Shown: positions 9,112-20,095, counted from the stretch's first letter. The stretch is 64,000 nucleotides of DNA from Rhynchopus sp. YZ270_cl-10 (GCA_964035575.1 OZ037874.1:1416810-1480809); one strand, 5' to 3'. A program made the numbers and translations. Notes: generated from the sequence alone by a model not told the origin.

Positions 9112-12100
9112 ATGTTACCGCTGCTTGCGTGCCTTTCGCTGGCAATCAATTGTTATGTTAGGCCTCACCCATGCAATGGCATGCAGGAGAACGAATGCTT
9201 GACAAATCATACCACGTTCACAACCCTTCGGGGCTGCAAGATGGATAATGGGATGTGCAAGTCTGTGTGCGCAGATTCGTACAAAGATTCTGGCATGGTG
9301 CAAGGAAACATCAAAGTACGTCTTCCGAAAACCCACTGCTACGAGCGAGAGGCTAGCATATCTGTCGGTGCGTGCATTGCACTTTCTTCCATGCGCGGAG
9401 GCTCTGCTGAGGAAAACGCAGCACTGCTGGACGAGGGTATCTCAGGTGCTGTGGCGCGAACTCTGAAGGGATATGTGGAGGCAATCAACAAAGTCTCAAC
9501 AACGCTTACCCCGGCTCTCACGTTCCACAACAACGAGAAGATGACAATTGAAGGGGAGGAATTTAACTTTGGGCTCACCAAGACCCTCCCAGCAGGGATG
9601 ATCACCTTCAGCGTGGTGCCTCTTCGAACCTCCTCAGGGACCTCCTTAAATGCGGGCGACAAACTAACGATAGAGGTAAAGGGTACCTTCCTCAGTGTCA
9701 GTGGCAGTAGCGTAAAATTGAGCGAGAAGGTTAATCGGGATGAATTCCGTGAGCATATCAAACTTGTGTTCACAGCTGGAGGGGATACTGTTACCACACG
9801 GACGATTAAGGCCGAGTGGGTTACGCAAGGGAAGAAGCAGGCCGAGGACAAACTCTCTATTGAACCACGGGGAGAGCAGGACTTCGAAAAGATGTTCACG
9901 ACTGACGACCCTGACCGTTTCATGACGCCTGTCTTCGAGGCTGTGACTGCAAAAAACATTTACTTCAAGACAGCAGAGTACTTCATTTCACTCCAGGCAC
10001 TTGCAGCGCTTGCGGAAAAGCGGACAAACAAAGAAGGCGTCTCAGCCGCCACACTTGACGGAATGACCAAACCAGTCATGAATTGGGAGGCCGATGGTCT
10101 GTTCGATATTCCGTTTATCGGTAACCTTCGATTAAAAAAACACCAGAAGGAAAACGGAGAGTGGATCTCAAATCCTGAATTAACAACAAGCGACCTGTTT
10201 GTCCCTGAGGAGGCCTACGAGAACATCCTCGACACGTTCCCAGAGGATGTCCCCTCTTCGTCTGGAGGTGGGTCCTACAACCCCTTCGGGCGCTTTGCAT
10301 CCGACGTTGCTATTGGAGTCTACCTCATTGTGGGAGACGCGGAGAAGAAGGAGGAATTTAAGAAAACAATGAAGAAGACCATTGAAGAGCACGTCGGTGA
10401 TAAGGAGCATCTTATAGAGTACCTCACAGAGGAAGACCTCTCTGAGTCCTCGGACTGGGTGCTGGTCTTCACCGGCACTAAATTTCACATCTACCAGAAG
10501 AAGGCCATCTCAAAGAAGTACAGCAGCAAACCCTTCTCAGACACTCTGGTTTCAGATGAAATGAACTTCGCCAACTGCAAGAACATAGTAGATGGTATCA
10601 ACAGCCTAGTCGAATCTACGAAAGAACGCGAGAATCACGTCAAGAGTCTTGAAAATAAGCTCGGGGGCAAGCAGGGTGCAAAGAGGATCGACACTCATAC
10701 AACAATGGGGGGCCCCTCCGCCAAAGCTGTGGCAGCAGCTTGCAGTGGTAAGGATGCAAAAAGCTTGAAGCAGAAATACGAGTGGCTGCACAGAGTGGGA
10801 CACAGCCTTGCTGGCAGGCAGACTGACAACCCGAAGAACCTGATGCTCGGGACGAAACACGCGAATTCGCACATGATCACCTTCGAGACGCTCCTCTCCC
10901 AGTCATTCAAATACAACGAAAAGGAGAAACCGTGCAAGCTCTCCACGGAGGTGGACAGAGCGGCAGATATGATTCTCTTTGCTCCCGAGAAGCTTTCTTA
11001 CAAGGTTATGGGTCAGGGGGGGGACACGCTTGGGCAGCATACATTTGAGTTGATGGGAACGCTGCGCCCCGCTGTCATGCTGAATGTGTATGTGTACAAC
11101 TATTTCAGGCACGTACACTCTCACACGGACCTTTCGCCACCCCGCACGAAGATCCTGCGGGGTTCGCATGGTTCGCCCGGATCACCGTTTTCGCCATCAC
11201 AAAGAACCCCACCTGCTAAGCGGAAGCAAGGTCGTGCGGCGGCTGTGCTGTCAACAGACACGTTGCTGCAGGCTGCGCTGAGGCTGAAGTCGCTGACGCC
11301 GCTGTCCACTGTGGCCAGGGCCGACTTTGCTGCAGAGTACGCAACGATGGCGCTGCTGTTCCCGGAGATGGACGCAACGTTCGCAGTGCCTGCGGTGGAG
11401 GCGTACACTGGCGCTGCTGTGGCGACGCTGGCGACGGGGGACGTGGCGCTGACAATGCACGCGCTGGTGGTGCCTGGGGACGAGCACTACTTTGCGGTGT
11501 TCCGTGCACAGGGGACAGCGTCGCTCCTGCCTGTGCTGCCTGGGCTGACGTTCTCGGAGCAGCGTCTGCTGGTGATGCGTGACGCTGAGGGCACGACCGA
11601 GGTGTACCTGTCGTTCACTGTTGTGGGGCTTGCGGACTCGTTTTCCTTTGTGCCTGGGCTGGTGGCGAATGTGGGGTCGCAGTTCCTGAGCGCAGTGGAC
11701 GTGACCACGCCTGTGGCGGGGTGGTACAGCCTCGCAGGGCTCGACTTCGACGCCTACCTGCGGCTCCGTGCACCACTGCCGCTGCCAAGCCCGCTGGCGC
11801 TCTTCTCCGTGGGCGACGTGGAACTGTTCATCGACGGCATGTGGGTGGGTCTCAACGTCTTCACCTCGCCAGGGGGGAGAAAAGACCTGACACCCGCATT
11901 CGGTGCAGGGGGGTGGCTGCGCTGGGGCACAGCACAGGAGGACGCGGTGTGGGTGGCTGTGCACGGCATGGTGCATGGAGGTGCCGGCAGCTTTGGGGTT
12001 GAGGTGGAGAACTGGGTGCACCCCTTCGGGATCGACGTGACGGTGACGAAGGCGTCGCTGCAGTTCGACCTGCCGTTCACAGCGGCGGAGATGCAGGTGT

Positions 12101-15100
12101 CGCTGGATCTGTGCAACATCGAGCTGGCAGGGGCGTACTCCACCACAGACGGCGTCGCGCTGCGTGGTGAGGCAACGTGCGACCTGCAACTGGCGGACGT
12201 CGCTGCCTGGTTCGAGGCGCAGACAAGCACGACAGGGCTGAGCATCCCTGCTGAGATGCCGGACATGACAATCACGTCGCTTGGGATGTCGGTGTGCCCA
12301 CCTAACGGACACGTCTTTGCAAGCGGCCAGTCCTGCTCGTCGGGTGTGCAGCTGTGGGGGACGGCAGCCACACCGGGCGGTGCGACAGTTGCAGTGCGCG
12401 TGCAGATGGACAAGAGTCGCCTGAGTGTGTCGACGACAGTGGCAGACTTTGCGGTGACGGACACGATTGTGCTGCGGAAGGCGCATCTCGCGTTCTCGCT
12501 TGGGGGCGGTGTGCCTGCTGTGGTGCAGCTGTCGGCATCGTTGGCCCTGTCCTCTGTGTCGCTGTGGGTTTCGGGTGAGTACGAGGCCGGGAGTGTGTTC
12601 CTGCAGGCAGGGATCAGCGACGTGACGCTTGAGGACATTGTGGCGCTTGGTGCTGAGCTGACTGGCGGGAGCGTGTTCACAGTGCCGAGCGACATGCCGG
12701 ACCTGACGCTGACGACGCTGGAGCTGTCTGTGTGCACGTTCGAGGCGGACGCACGCTGCACGAAGGGGGTGACTGTGCACGGTGCTGCGACGCTGGAGGG
12801 GGTTGCGGTGGACCTGGTCATCACCATCACACCTGAGGAGATCAGCTTTGTTGGGACGACAGCGAACGTGGGGATTGGGGAGCTGACTGTGGACACGCTG
12901 GCGCTGTCGGTGACGCTGCGACGTGGCGGGGGTGGCGTGTCGCTGACTGCGGCAGGGGAACTGAAGGTGACGGACACAGTGACGCTGACGATCTCTGGGG
13001 AGTACGCGAAGGAGGGGTACTCGCTGGCAGGCAGCGTCGACGGTGCTGTCAAGGTGCGCGACCTTGTGGGTGCACTGTACACACCTGCACGTGGTGGCAG
13101 TGGTGCCGACACACCGACACTGAGCAACCTGCAGGCAACCCTGGCGAAGACAACGACACCGCCACCTGCCACGTTCTCCATGGGCGTGTCTGGACACGTG
13201 GCGCACATGACGCTGGCAGGGATGTACGCCGCAATCACGGGGGACACCTTCCCTGATGTGTTCCCTGGACTGGGTGACCTTGGTTTGTCGGGTGCGGTGG
13301 TGTCTGTGCAGGTCGAGAACGGCGGGGTGGCGGTGTCTGTGGCGACGACGACACCGATGAGTGTGCCGCTGTTTGGTGGGGACGCGACGCTGGCGCTTGA
13401 GGGCTCTATGGACAACAACAAGAAGGTGTCGGTGCTGGGGGTGCTGCGGTGGGAGGCGGACAGCGAGGACAGCAACTTTGCGATGCGCAGCAAGGAGGGG
13501 ACGGGGCTGGAGATCAGTGCTGGCTGGAGGGACGGTGCTGTGGGGGTGAAGGCACGCCTGCCGCTGATGATCTGCATCCACGACTGCAGCAAGCCGCAGG
13601 CACAGAAGCAGATTGTGTACATCATCGGGGAGCTTGGGATTGAGATGAGTGGACAGGATGTGCTGCTTGGTGGGTCGCTGGAGATGCAGGGGAAGCTGAC
13701 GAAGCTGTTTGGGGTGCCGATTCTGCATGTTGCGGACGTGCTGGTGGCCATCAAGGTGGAGCTGCGGACGCGGCGTGTGGACGAGGTGAAGCTGGCGGGG
13801 AAGCTGGAGCTTGGGACCATGGACAACTGTGCGGTGGCGACAAGCACACGGTGCATCCGTGCTGAGGGGCGGCTGGAGATCTACACGTCTGCACCGCAGA
13901 ACAACCTTGTGGAGCTGAAGATCAACTCGCTGACGCTGGGGAACATGTGGGACGTGGCTGGGGACTGGATCACAGTACTGCGGTCGATCCCGATGCCGTC
14001 TCTCCTGCGTGACCTTGGGATCCAGTACCTTGAGAAGCCTGGGCTGGTGTGTCCGGACCAGAACAACGAGGAGTGCTTTGCACTGGTGCGCTACCAAGCG
14101 TCAGAGGGCTTGCGGCTGAGGGGGCAGATCAACTTCTTCTTCGGCCTGAAGCTTGGTCTCGACATTGAGGTGGGCGCGTCAAGGTTCTACCTGAAGACGG
14201 TGCTGCAGGATGTGACGCTGCTTGGGATCTTCAAGATCAAGGATGCGATGTTCGAGGTGACGGACGCGCCCAGCTTCAAGCTGAAGGGCAGCCTGTCTGT
14301 GCCGGTGCTGTCGCTCAGTGCTTCTGTCGATGGGACGATTGACTCGCACGGGATAGACATTGTTGCAGAGCTGAACTTCTTTGGCGTTGTGAAGCCACGT
14401 GTCGATGTGTCCATCCCGTTTGGGGGAGGGTCCGCCAGACTTGCGATCAGCGACTTCTCTGTGGGGGTAGTGTCCATTAACGATGTGGTGGTGGCGAGCG
14501 AACTGGAGAAGAGTGAGGTGTTCCTGAAGGCGGACGTGTCGTTTATGTACTTCGCGCGTTTGTCGGTGTCGGTGGCGGTGAGTGATGAGAAGATTGCGTT
14601 CACCGCGAAAGTGAAGACACCTGTGTTTAACGTGGGGTGCACCGCCACTGGCTCTCGAGGGGGTGGGTTCAGTCTGAGCTTCTCATTTGAATTTGTGCTG
14701 CTGGAGAACCTGGTCAAGGCGGCGAAGGCTGTGGGCAAAGCTGTTGTAGCTGTTGGGAAGGCTATTGTGAAAGCGGTAACAGCGGTTGTGGACTTCGTTG
14801 GCGGGCTGTTTGGGAAGAAGGAGGTGTTCGACACACCCGCACAGCGGTCGGCATGCACTGATTACCGAACAATGACGAATAACTTGCACTCGATCATCTA
14901 CGACTTCAGAGAGGAGCTTGACCTTGACACTGAGCCGCATGCGTACCTCCAAAGGATGAGGGACCACCCACACCACGACAAATACATCGAGCTGGCGCGT
15001 GTGATGCACACACCCGAGTACCAGGAGAGGCTCAGTTGGACCTACAACGTCCACCTGCGGAACCACTACTTCACGGGGGTCCCGCACCACTTTTCCACTC

Positions 15101-18100
15101 CGGTGGACGCCGTTCCGCTCTTCCCTGCATTCTACTGCCACGGCGTGACATGGGACAGGGTGTATGGGTGCCAGCTGTGGCAGCACAACGGGAGAAATGA
15201 AGATGACTGGCTTGACTTAATTAGCACAAATACTGAGGATGGCTGGCCGCTGAACGACGTGGGGTCGGGGCCAAGGAGCTGGGTCACGTGCATGGAGGAC
15301 GATGCGAAGCGCTACAAGCTGATGTACGACAGAGCAGTGCTGATGGCGGAGCACAAGACGCAGATGCAGGGTTCTACGAACCAGGCGCATACACAGGCGG
15401 GGGGCCTGATGGACCTCGCCAACAGCATGAACCCAGACCTGGAGCAGTTCACGCCGAAGGGCATGCCGACGACGTACGCCTCAACAGGGATGCACCATAC
15501 GTCGACTGTGTCCACCTCCCGCGACGCAGAGGTGGCCGCAGAGGTGGCAGTCAACACGTTTGGCCCGGCAGAGAACCTTGGAATCCAGGCGACAGTGCGC
15601 GTGCTGACCGACCAGGGGCACCTCGCGGACCAGCTGGTCCACGTGGGTGGCGTGTTCGACCTGCACAACTGGGCAGACATGGAGCGCACCATAACAGAGG
15701 CAGAGTCGCTCATTGCGGACAAGATGTGGGAGGTTGTGCACAAGGGGAAGGCAGTGCTGCAGGACCTGAAGGACAGCATCCCCCCGGGTAACCCAACACT
15801 CGTGGCCACCATCGACACGATCCTCACAGAGACGACGGCGGAGGTGGAGGAGATTGCTGTTACTGAATTGCCACCACTGCCGCTGACGGTGTCCGCCACC
15901 AACACAGTCACCATTGTGACGGCGGGCACACCTGACGAGCTGAGTGGGGATGCGTCGATTGCGTCCTTTGTGGCGGCGACGGAGGCGAAGCTTGTGGTGT
16001 CGCACGACGTTGCAAGGTGTGGGTCTGTCACCAAGACACACACAGTGGACGAGGTGCCTGCGTTTGCGGTGGCAGGGCAGCCGACGTGTGGGTCTGTCTA
16101 CCTGCGAGTGGAGTGGACTGTCTCGGACACGTGTGGGCAGACGGCGTCTGTGGAGCAGTTTGTGGTTGTGGGTCCTGCGTACACGGACGCAACAGGGTGG
16201 GCGTCGACACCGGCACAGAGGGTCGACTTCACAATGGCGTCGTTTGTGGATGTGGCGGCGGGAGCACCGGCAACACACACACACGTGGCGGTGGGTGCGT
16301 ACCGCAGGACACTGGCGTACAGGGTGGCGATAGAGGAGTCGGTCGCAACACTGGTGCCGGGGACGTGCGAGTGGCGGTACACACGGACGTGGTCTGCAGT
16401 GCTGACGACATCGGAGGGTGGCCACTGCCGTGCACCGGCAGTGCTGCGCTTCACGCAGGAGGTGGTTGTGGCAAACGACGTGGAGTGGTTCAGCCCTGCG
16501 GTGGTGGTGCCGAGCGTGACGCTGCTCTACGACCACAGGGTGCTGCCGACTGTGCAGTTGGCAGCACCCGACCTGCTTGCGGCTGTGCAGCCTGTGTACA
16601 CTGCTGCGCAGGCAGCAAAGGGGCTGCGGTACACATACGACCTGTCGCACACAGACGTGCTGGACGACCCCGTCGTGGGCCCACTGACGCGCACGTGGAC
16701 GGTGGCAGCGCCGCAGTGCACACCCAGCCTCCCTGCAGTGGTGTTGACGCAGCGTGTCACGATTGTGTTCCCTGAGCCTGAGCTGGGCCCTGCCGTGCCG
16801 CAGACGTTTGGGTGTGGGGAGACGCAGGTGCACACGAAGCCGCATGTGACCTCGATGGTGGATGTGTGCGGGCCTGTGACGGTGCGCATTGTGGGAACAG
16901 CAGCAAGGTCGAACCCAGACCCGCTGGTGCCAAGCCTGTGCGGGTCGCGTTACGAGACAGTCTCGTGGCAGGCCTTCCACCGTGCTGCGTGCGGGGGTGT
17001 GGGGAGCAGCGTTGTGTCGCAGCTGGTGACGGTGGTGCCGCAGTTCGCACACACACCGGCGGATGTCACTGTGCAGACGACGAGTGCGCTGGCCCCTGCA
17101 AGCACAGGAGGTGCTGCTGTGCAGGATGGTGCCTGCGCAACACCGCTTGCAGTGAGCTACGCGGACACAGCAAGCGCAGATGGGACCTGCGGACACTGGA
17201 CGGTGCTGCGTGTGTGGACGCTGGCGCAGCCTGCCGGTGTTGTGCCAACGCCATCCGGGTGTGTGCCGCTGACGCACCTGCAGCACCTCCACGTGGAGGA
17301 TCTGGAGGCACCCGTGTGGACGCACACACCTGACGCAGCTGTGGTGGTGCCGTTCTTTGAGAACTGGCGTGCGGCACACCCTGTGCCACGTGCAGCAGAG
17401 ACACCGCACGCAGACATGGTGGCGCTTGGGATCGGGGTGTCGCACCCGACGTACCTGACCTCGGAGGACACTGTGGTGCGGCCGTGGATGCACGCTGCTG
17501 TGGAAGGGACGTGCAGGGAGCGTGGGCTGGCGACACTGCGCCGCACGTGGACGGCGGGCGACCGCTGCGGGAACGAGGCGACCTTCACACAGGAGGTGAT
17601 GCTGCAGCACCCGCCGGCAGCGCTGACCTCGACACAGGTGTGGGACGCTGGGGCGGGGCTGCTCGCCTACGCGGCAGGTGTGGACCAGGCACCCTCTGTG
17701 TGTCATGCAGGGAAGCTTGTGTCGACGGCAGGTGCGTACGACGCGCTGGACGGCCTGCAGCAGGCGGAGGAGCCTGCGTGCGACGTGTGGGATGCGCACG
17801 GGTGCAGGCTTCTCTCGGCACACATGGGTGCGGACGTTGTGGCTGTGCACCAGGTGCGCCCTGAGTTTGCGACCTTCCCGCCGAATGCAACGACGTACAC
17901 GAACAGCACGCTTGACGCGTACGACGTGGCGGGTGGCCTTGGGTACCCGACAGGGGAGGCGTACTGCGCAACACCGTTCCACATCTGGCATCGTGACGAG
18001 GCACCGGTGCTGGTGGCGTGTGGTGTGTGGACGATCAACAGGGTCTGGAAGGTGCAGCCACACTACCAGGACTGCGGGACAGGGGACGACTACCCTGCAA

Positions 18101-19491
18101 GCCTGACACGTGAGCGTGTGCAGGTGATCACCGTGCACGACGTGTTTGCACCGCAGTTTGCCTCGACGCCGGAAGCGGAGGTGGCGGTGGCGTTCCTGAA
18201 CGACTACGGTCCGTCGGTGGCCGGTGTGCCGACGGTTGTGGACGTGGCGACGCACGCAGACATGGCGGCACTGAACCTGACGTCGTACCGCATCAACCTG
18301 ACCTTTGCCGACACGGTGGCCTTCAGCGCTGCGGGTGCTGCGGGCTGCACGGACGGGCTTGCGGTGGTGGAGCGCACGTGGACGACAGAGGACAGGTGTG
18401 GGTCTGCGGACAGCTGGAGGCAGACGATCCGCATTGAGCACCCGCGTCGTGGTGGCGGTGGTGGTGGTGATGTCGATGAGGAGAGCATGGGTGTGATGGG
18501 GCACGCGTCTGGGTTCAAGGTGTTCTCTGTCGGTGATGTGTCGACTGTGGATGTGGCTGCCGGGTACGGTGCTGTGGGGACACAGGGCGACGTTGTGCTG
18601 CGGCGGTCTGTGTTCGGACCTGCGACAGCTGAGCGTCCAAAGCACGCGGCACTACCTGAGAATGCTACGGAACAGTGCAGGGCGGTGGCGAACCTCACAG
18701 ACGTGGTGGACGAGATTGCTGAGTTCTCTGACTCGCTGCTGATGCTGCCTGCGAACCTGTGCACGGGGCCGAAGCTTGTGGAGTGTGTGCGCCCTGAGCT
18801 GACGACGTCGTGCAGTGTTGTGGCGAACACGACTGCGCCGCTTGCAGAGGCAGTTGTGGATGATGCTGACAACCTGACCCTGGTGGGGGAGGGACAGGTG
18901 TACAACTTCTTCGCAATTGATGTCGACACGTGGCTGGTGAAGCAGAAGGTGGAGCGGCGGTCGTGGTGGGACGGCACGTGGTGGGGACACATCTATTACA
19001 AGGACATACCCATACAGAAGCCCTTCATGCGTGTGCGTGCAGGCGGGTTTGTGTTTGTGAACATTGTGTACGAAGATGTGCATGGCCACGAGAACACGCT
19101 GCGTGACACGCTGTTTGAGGGGGAGAGCCTGGGACCCGACTTTGTGCTCTTCAACATGAAGCAGCTGTGCAGCAGCAGTAGGCACGCACACTGCCGCCAC
19201 CACAGATGGCATGGGTACTGGTGGCACCACCTTACCTGGGCACACCTCCACCACACCTTCGCAAGCCTGCGGTACGGCCACCACAGCAACCACCTCAACC
19301 TTGTGAACGTGTCCCTGCCCGGCACACTCCTGACACAGGACAGCTATGTGTCTGTGAGCATTGTTGACTCTGAGGTGTTTGGGCAGGTTGTGTCTGCAGG
19401 GAAGAGGCTTGCGCTTGCCACCACACATTTCCACTGCAACCTGTTTGTAGCCAATGCTGTGTGCGACACTGCTTGTTCCACGGATGTGTAG
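9112..19491 (+). CDS. Giant secreted multidomain protein (3,459 aa)
   Basis: A single 10.4-kb reading frame without introns, markedly GC-rich against its flanks. I use the ATG at 9112; the preceding codon is GTG. Residues 1-16 look like a signal peptide. A Cys-rich segment (to ~55) precedes a region (~96-424) that is copied at 28.6-29.5 kb. Residues ~710-1860 are beta-rich repeats of alternating hydrophobic residues with recurrent units such as MPDLTLTTLELSVC and MPDMTITSLGMSVC. At ~1867-1904 lies a Lys/Ala/Val amphipathic helix (KAVGKAVVAVGKAIVKAV). Residues ~2290-3115 hold about eight Cys/Trp repeats of the HYR-like type (RRTWTAGDRCGNEATFTQ). The tail is rich in His and Trp (~3350-3397). 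There is no C-terminal membrane segment, so the protein is probably released or wall-bound. I recognise no enzyme domain. An adhesin, scale or matrix role is inference. Confidence 0.88.
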   Translation: MLPLLACLSLAINCYVRPHPCNGMQENECLTNHTTFTTLRGCKMDNGMCKSVCADSYKDSGMVQGNIKVRLPKTHCYEREASISVGACIALSSMRGGSAEENAALLDEGISGAVARTLKGYVEAINKVSTTLTPALTFHNNEKMTIEGEEFNFGLTKTLPAGMITFSVVPLRTSSGTSLNAGDKLTIEVKGTFLSVSGSSVKLSEKVNRDEFREHIKLVFTAGGDTVTTRTIKAEWVTQGKKQAEDKLSIEPRGEQDFEKMFTTDDPDRFMTPVFEAVTAKNIYFKTAEYFISLQALAALAEKRTNKEGVSAATLDGMTKPVMNWEADGLFDIPFIGNLRLKKHQKENGEWISNPELTTSDLFVPEEAYENILDTFPEDVPSSSGGGSYNPFGRFASDVAIGVYLIVGDAEKKEEFKKTMKKTIEEHVGDKEHLIEYLTEEDLSESSDWVLVFTGTKFHIYQKKAISKKYSSKPFSDTLVSDEMNFANCKNIVDGINSLVESTKERENHVKSLENKLGGKQGAKRIDTHTTMGGPSAKAVAAACSGKDAKSLKQKYEWLHRVGHSLAGRQTDNPKNLMLGTKHANSHMITFETLLSQSFKYNEKEKPCKLSTEVDRAADMILFAPEKLSYKVMGQGGDTLGQHTFELMGTLRPAVMLNVYVYNYFRHVHSHTDLSPPRTKILRGSHGSPGSPFSPSQRTPPAKRKQGRAAAVLSTDTLLQAALRLKSLTPLSTVARADFAAEYATMALLFPEMDATFAVPAVEAYTGAAVATLATGDVALTMHALVVPGDEHYFAVFRAQGTASLLPVLPGLTFSEQRLLVMRDAEGTTEVYLSFTVVGLADSFSFVPGLVANVGSQFLSAVDVTTPVAGWYSLAGLDFDAYLRLRAPLPLPSPLALFSVGDVELFIDGMWVGLNVFTSPGGRKDLTPAFGAGGWLRWGTAQEDAVWVAVHGMVHGGAGSFGVEVENWVHPFGIDVTVTKASLQFDLPFTAAEMQVSLDLCNIELAGAYSTTDGVALRGEATCDLQLADVAAWFEAQTSTTGLSIPAEMPDMTITSLGMSVCPPNGHVFASGQSCSSGVQLWGTAATPGGATVAVRVQMDKSRLSVSTTVADFAVTDTIVLRKAHLAFSLGGGVPAVVQLSASLALSSVSLWVSGEYEAGSVFLQAGISDVTLEDIVALGAELTGGSVFTVPSDMPDLTLTTLELSVCTFEADARCTKGVTVHGAATLEGVAVDLVITITPEEISFVGTTANVGIGELTVDTLALSVTLRRGGGGVSLTAAGELKVTDTVTLTISGEYAKEGYSLAGSVDGAVKVRDLVGALYTPARGGSGADTPTLSNLQATLAKTTTPPPATFSMGVSGHVAHMTLAGMYAAITGDTFPDVFPGLGDLGLSGAVVSVQVENGGVAVSVATTTPMSVPLFGGDATLALEGSMDNNKKVSVLGVLRWEADSEDSNFAMRSKEGTGLEISAGWRDGAVGVKARLPLMICIHDCSKPQAQKQIVYIIGELGIEMSGQDVLLGGSLEMQGKLTKLFGVPILHVADVLVAIKVELRTRRVDEVKLAGKLELGTMDNCAVATSTRCIRAEGRLEIYTSAPQNNLVELKINSLTLGNMWDVAGDWITVLRSIPMPSLLRDLGIQYLEKPGLVCPDQNNEECFALVRYQASEGLRLRGQINFFFGLKLGLDIEVGASRFYLKTVLQDVTLLGIFKIKDAMFEVTDAPSFKLKGSLSVPVLSLSASVDGTIDSHGIDIVAELNFFGVVKPRVDVSIPFGGGSARLAISDFSVGVVSINDVVVASELEKSEVFLKADVSFMYFARLSVSVAVSDEKIAFTAKVKTPVFNVGCTATGSRGGGFSLSFSFEFVLLENLVKAAKAVGKAVVAVGKAIVKAVTAVVDFVGGLFGKKEVFDTPAQRSACTDYRTMTNNLHSIIYDFREELDLDTEPHAYLQRMRDHPHHDKYIELARVMHTPEYQERLSWTYNVHLRNHYFTGVPHHFSTPVDAVPLFPAFYCHGVTWDRVYGCQLWQHNGRNEDDWLDLISTNTEDGWPLNDVGSGPRSWVTCMEDDAKRYKLMYDRAVLMAEHKTQMQGSTNQAHTQAGGLMDLANSMNPDLEQFTPKGMPTTYASTGMHHTSTVSTSRDAEVAAEVAVNTFGPAENLGIQATVRVLTDQGHLADQLVHVGGVFDLHNWADMERTITEAESLIADKMWEVVHKGKAVLQDLKDSIPPGNPTLVATIDTILTETTAEVEEIAVTELPPLPLTVSATNTVTIVTAGTPDELSGDASIASFVAATEAKLVVSHDVARCGSVTKTHTVDEVPAFAVAGQPTCGSVYLRVEWTVSDTCGQTASVEQFVVVGPAYTDATGWASTPAQRVDFTMASFVDVAAGAPATHTHVAVGAYRRTLAYRVAIEESVATLVPGTCEWRYTRTWSAVLTTSEGGHCRAPAVLRFTQEVVVANDVEWFSPAVVVPSVTLLYDHRVLPTVQLAAPDLLAAVQPVYTAAQAAKGLRYTYDLSHTDVLDDPVVGPLTRTWTVAAPQCTPSLPAVVLTQRVTIVFPEPELGPAVPQTFGCGETQVHTKPHVTSMVDVCGPVTVRIVGTAARSNPDPLVPSLCGSRYETVSWQAFHRAACGGVGSSVVSQLVTVVPQFAHTPADVTVQTTSALAPASTGGAAVQDGACATPLAVSYADTASADGTCGHWTVLRVWTLAQPAGVVPTPSGCVPLTHLQHLHVEDLEAPVWTHTPDAAVVVPFFENWRAAHPVPRAAETPHADMVALGIGVSHPTYLTSEDTVVRPWMHAAVEGTCRERGLATLRRTWTAGDRCGNEATFTQEVMLQHPPAALTSTQVWDAGAGLLAYAAGVDQAPSVCHAGKLVSTAGAYDALDGLQQAEEPACDVWDAHGCRLLSAHMGADVVAVHQVRPEFATFPPNATTYTNSTLDAYDVAGGLGYPTGEAYCATPFHIWHRDEAPVLVACGVWTINRVWKVQPHYQDCGTGDDYPASLTRERVQVITVHDVFAPQFASTPEAEVAVAFLNDYGPSVAGVPTVVDVATHADMAALNLTSYRINLTFADTVAFSAAGAAGCTDGLAVVERTWTTEDRCGSADSWRQTIRIEHPRRGGGGGGDVDEESMGVMGHASGFKVFSVGDVSTVDVAAGYGAVGTQGDVVLRRSVFGPATAERPKHAALPENATEQCRAVANLTDVVDEIAEFSDSLLMLPANLCTGPKLVECVRPELTTSCSVVANTTAPLAEAVVDDADNLTLVGEGQVYNFFAIDVDTWLVKQKVERRSWWDGTWWGHIYYKDIPIQKPFMRVRAGGFVFVNIVYEDVHGHENTLRDTLFEGESLGPDFVLFNMKQLCSSSRHAHCRHHRWHGYWWHHLTWAHLHHTFASLRYGHHSNHLNLVNVSLPGTLLTQDSYVSVSIVDSEVFGQVVSAGKRLALATTHFHCNLFVANAVCDTACSTDV

Positions 19492-19639
19492 TCATGGTCG
19501 TGGTTGACCAGAGTATCTTACGTTCATGACCAGTTTTTTTCTGGTCGCGCAAATGGTCATTAGTTTCTGGTCACGAACGCAGTTACCCTAAAATTTTGGA
19601 GTGACCAAATTTTCAAAAAAAAAGTTTAACGAATTAGAT

Positions 19640-19800
19640 TGACACGTGGCTTTCGGCCAAAAATCAGCTTTTTGGTCATTTTTGCCTGCGAATTGCTTTT
19701 TCAAAAACAAAAAAAAAACAAAAAAAACAGGACATTTCTTTAACCTGAACTGCCAACATGTAATCTGTGGTGGTCAAAAGTGCATTCCTTCGTCAATGGA
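19640..19800. repeat. Dispersed repeat shared with 41600-41765
   Basis: Shares the blocks TTCGGCCAAAAATCAGCTTT, TTGGTCATTTTTGCCT and GGTCAAAAGTGCA with 41600-41765, in the same order and strand. It follows a GACCAG/CTGGTC inverted repeat at 19520-19590, just after the giant gene. Confidence 0.6.
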
Positions 19801-20095
19801 TTGTTTGGGTGTACCTAAGGTAAAACCATCTTGGTTTTTAAGACCGTCCCCCAAAAAGTTTCTTTTCCATTCGCAACCTTTCCCTTTATGGGGTCTTCAA
19901 ATGACCCTCTCTTTTTCAAACCAGCTTCTGCTCTCTACCACCTTTTTGTGTGCTCAGTCTGCCACAACATTTTCTAGATTGCGTCACAAACCTACTATTG
20001 TGTTGTGTTTGCAATCTAATAATGAATATTGCAGTCACACCCCCTCGTGTATTATTTTTGTGTACTTCCCCTCCCCCCCCAGGCTCCCCCACCAC

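Noticed and set aside
11251-18645. Minus-strand open frames of 700-1,054 codons antisense to the giant gene
   Set aside because: They arise from GC-rich codon bias. Their composition (His, Arg, Pro, Cys rich) is typical of antisense shadow frames, and they have no domains.
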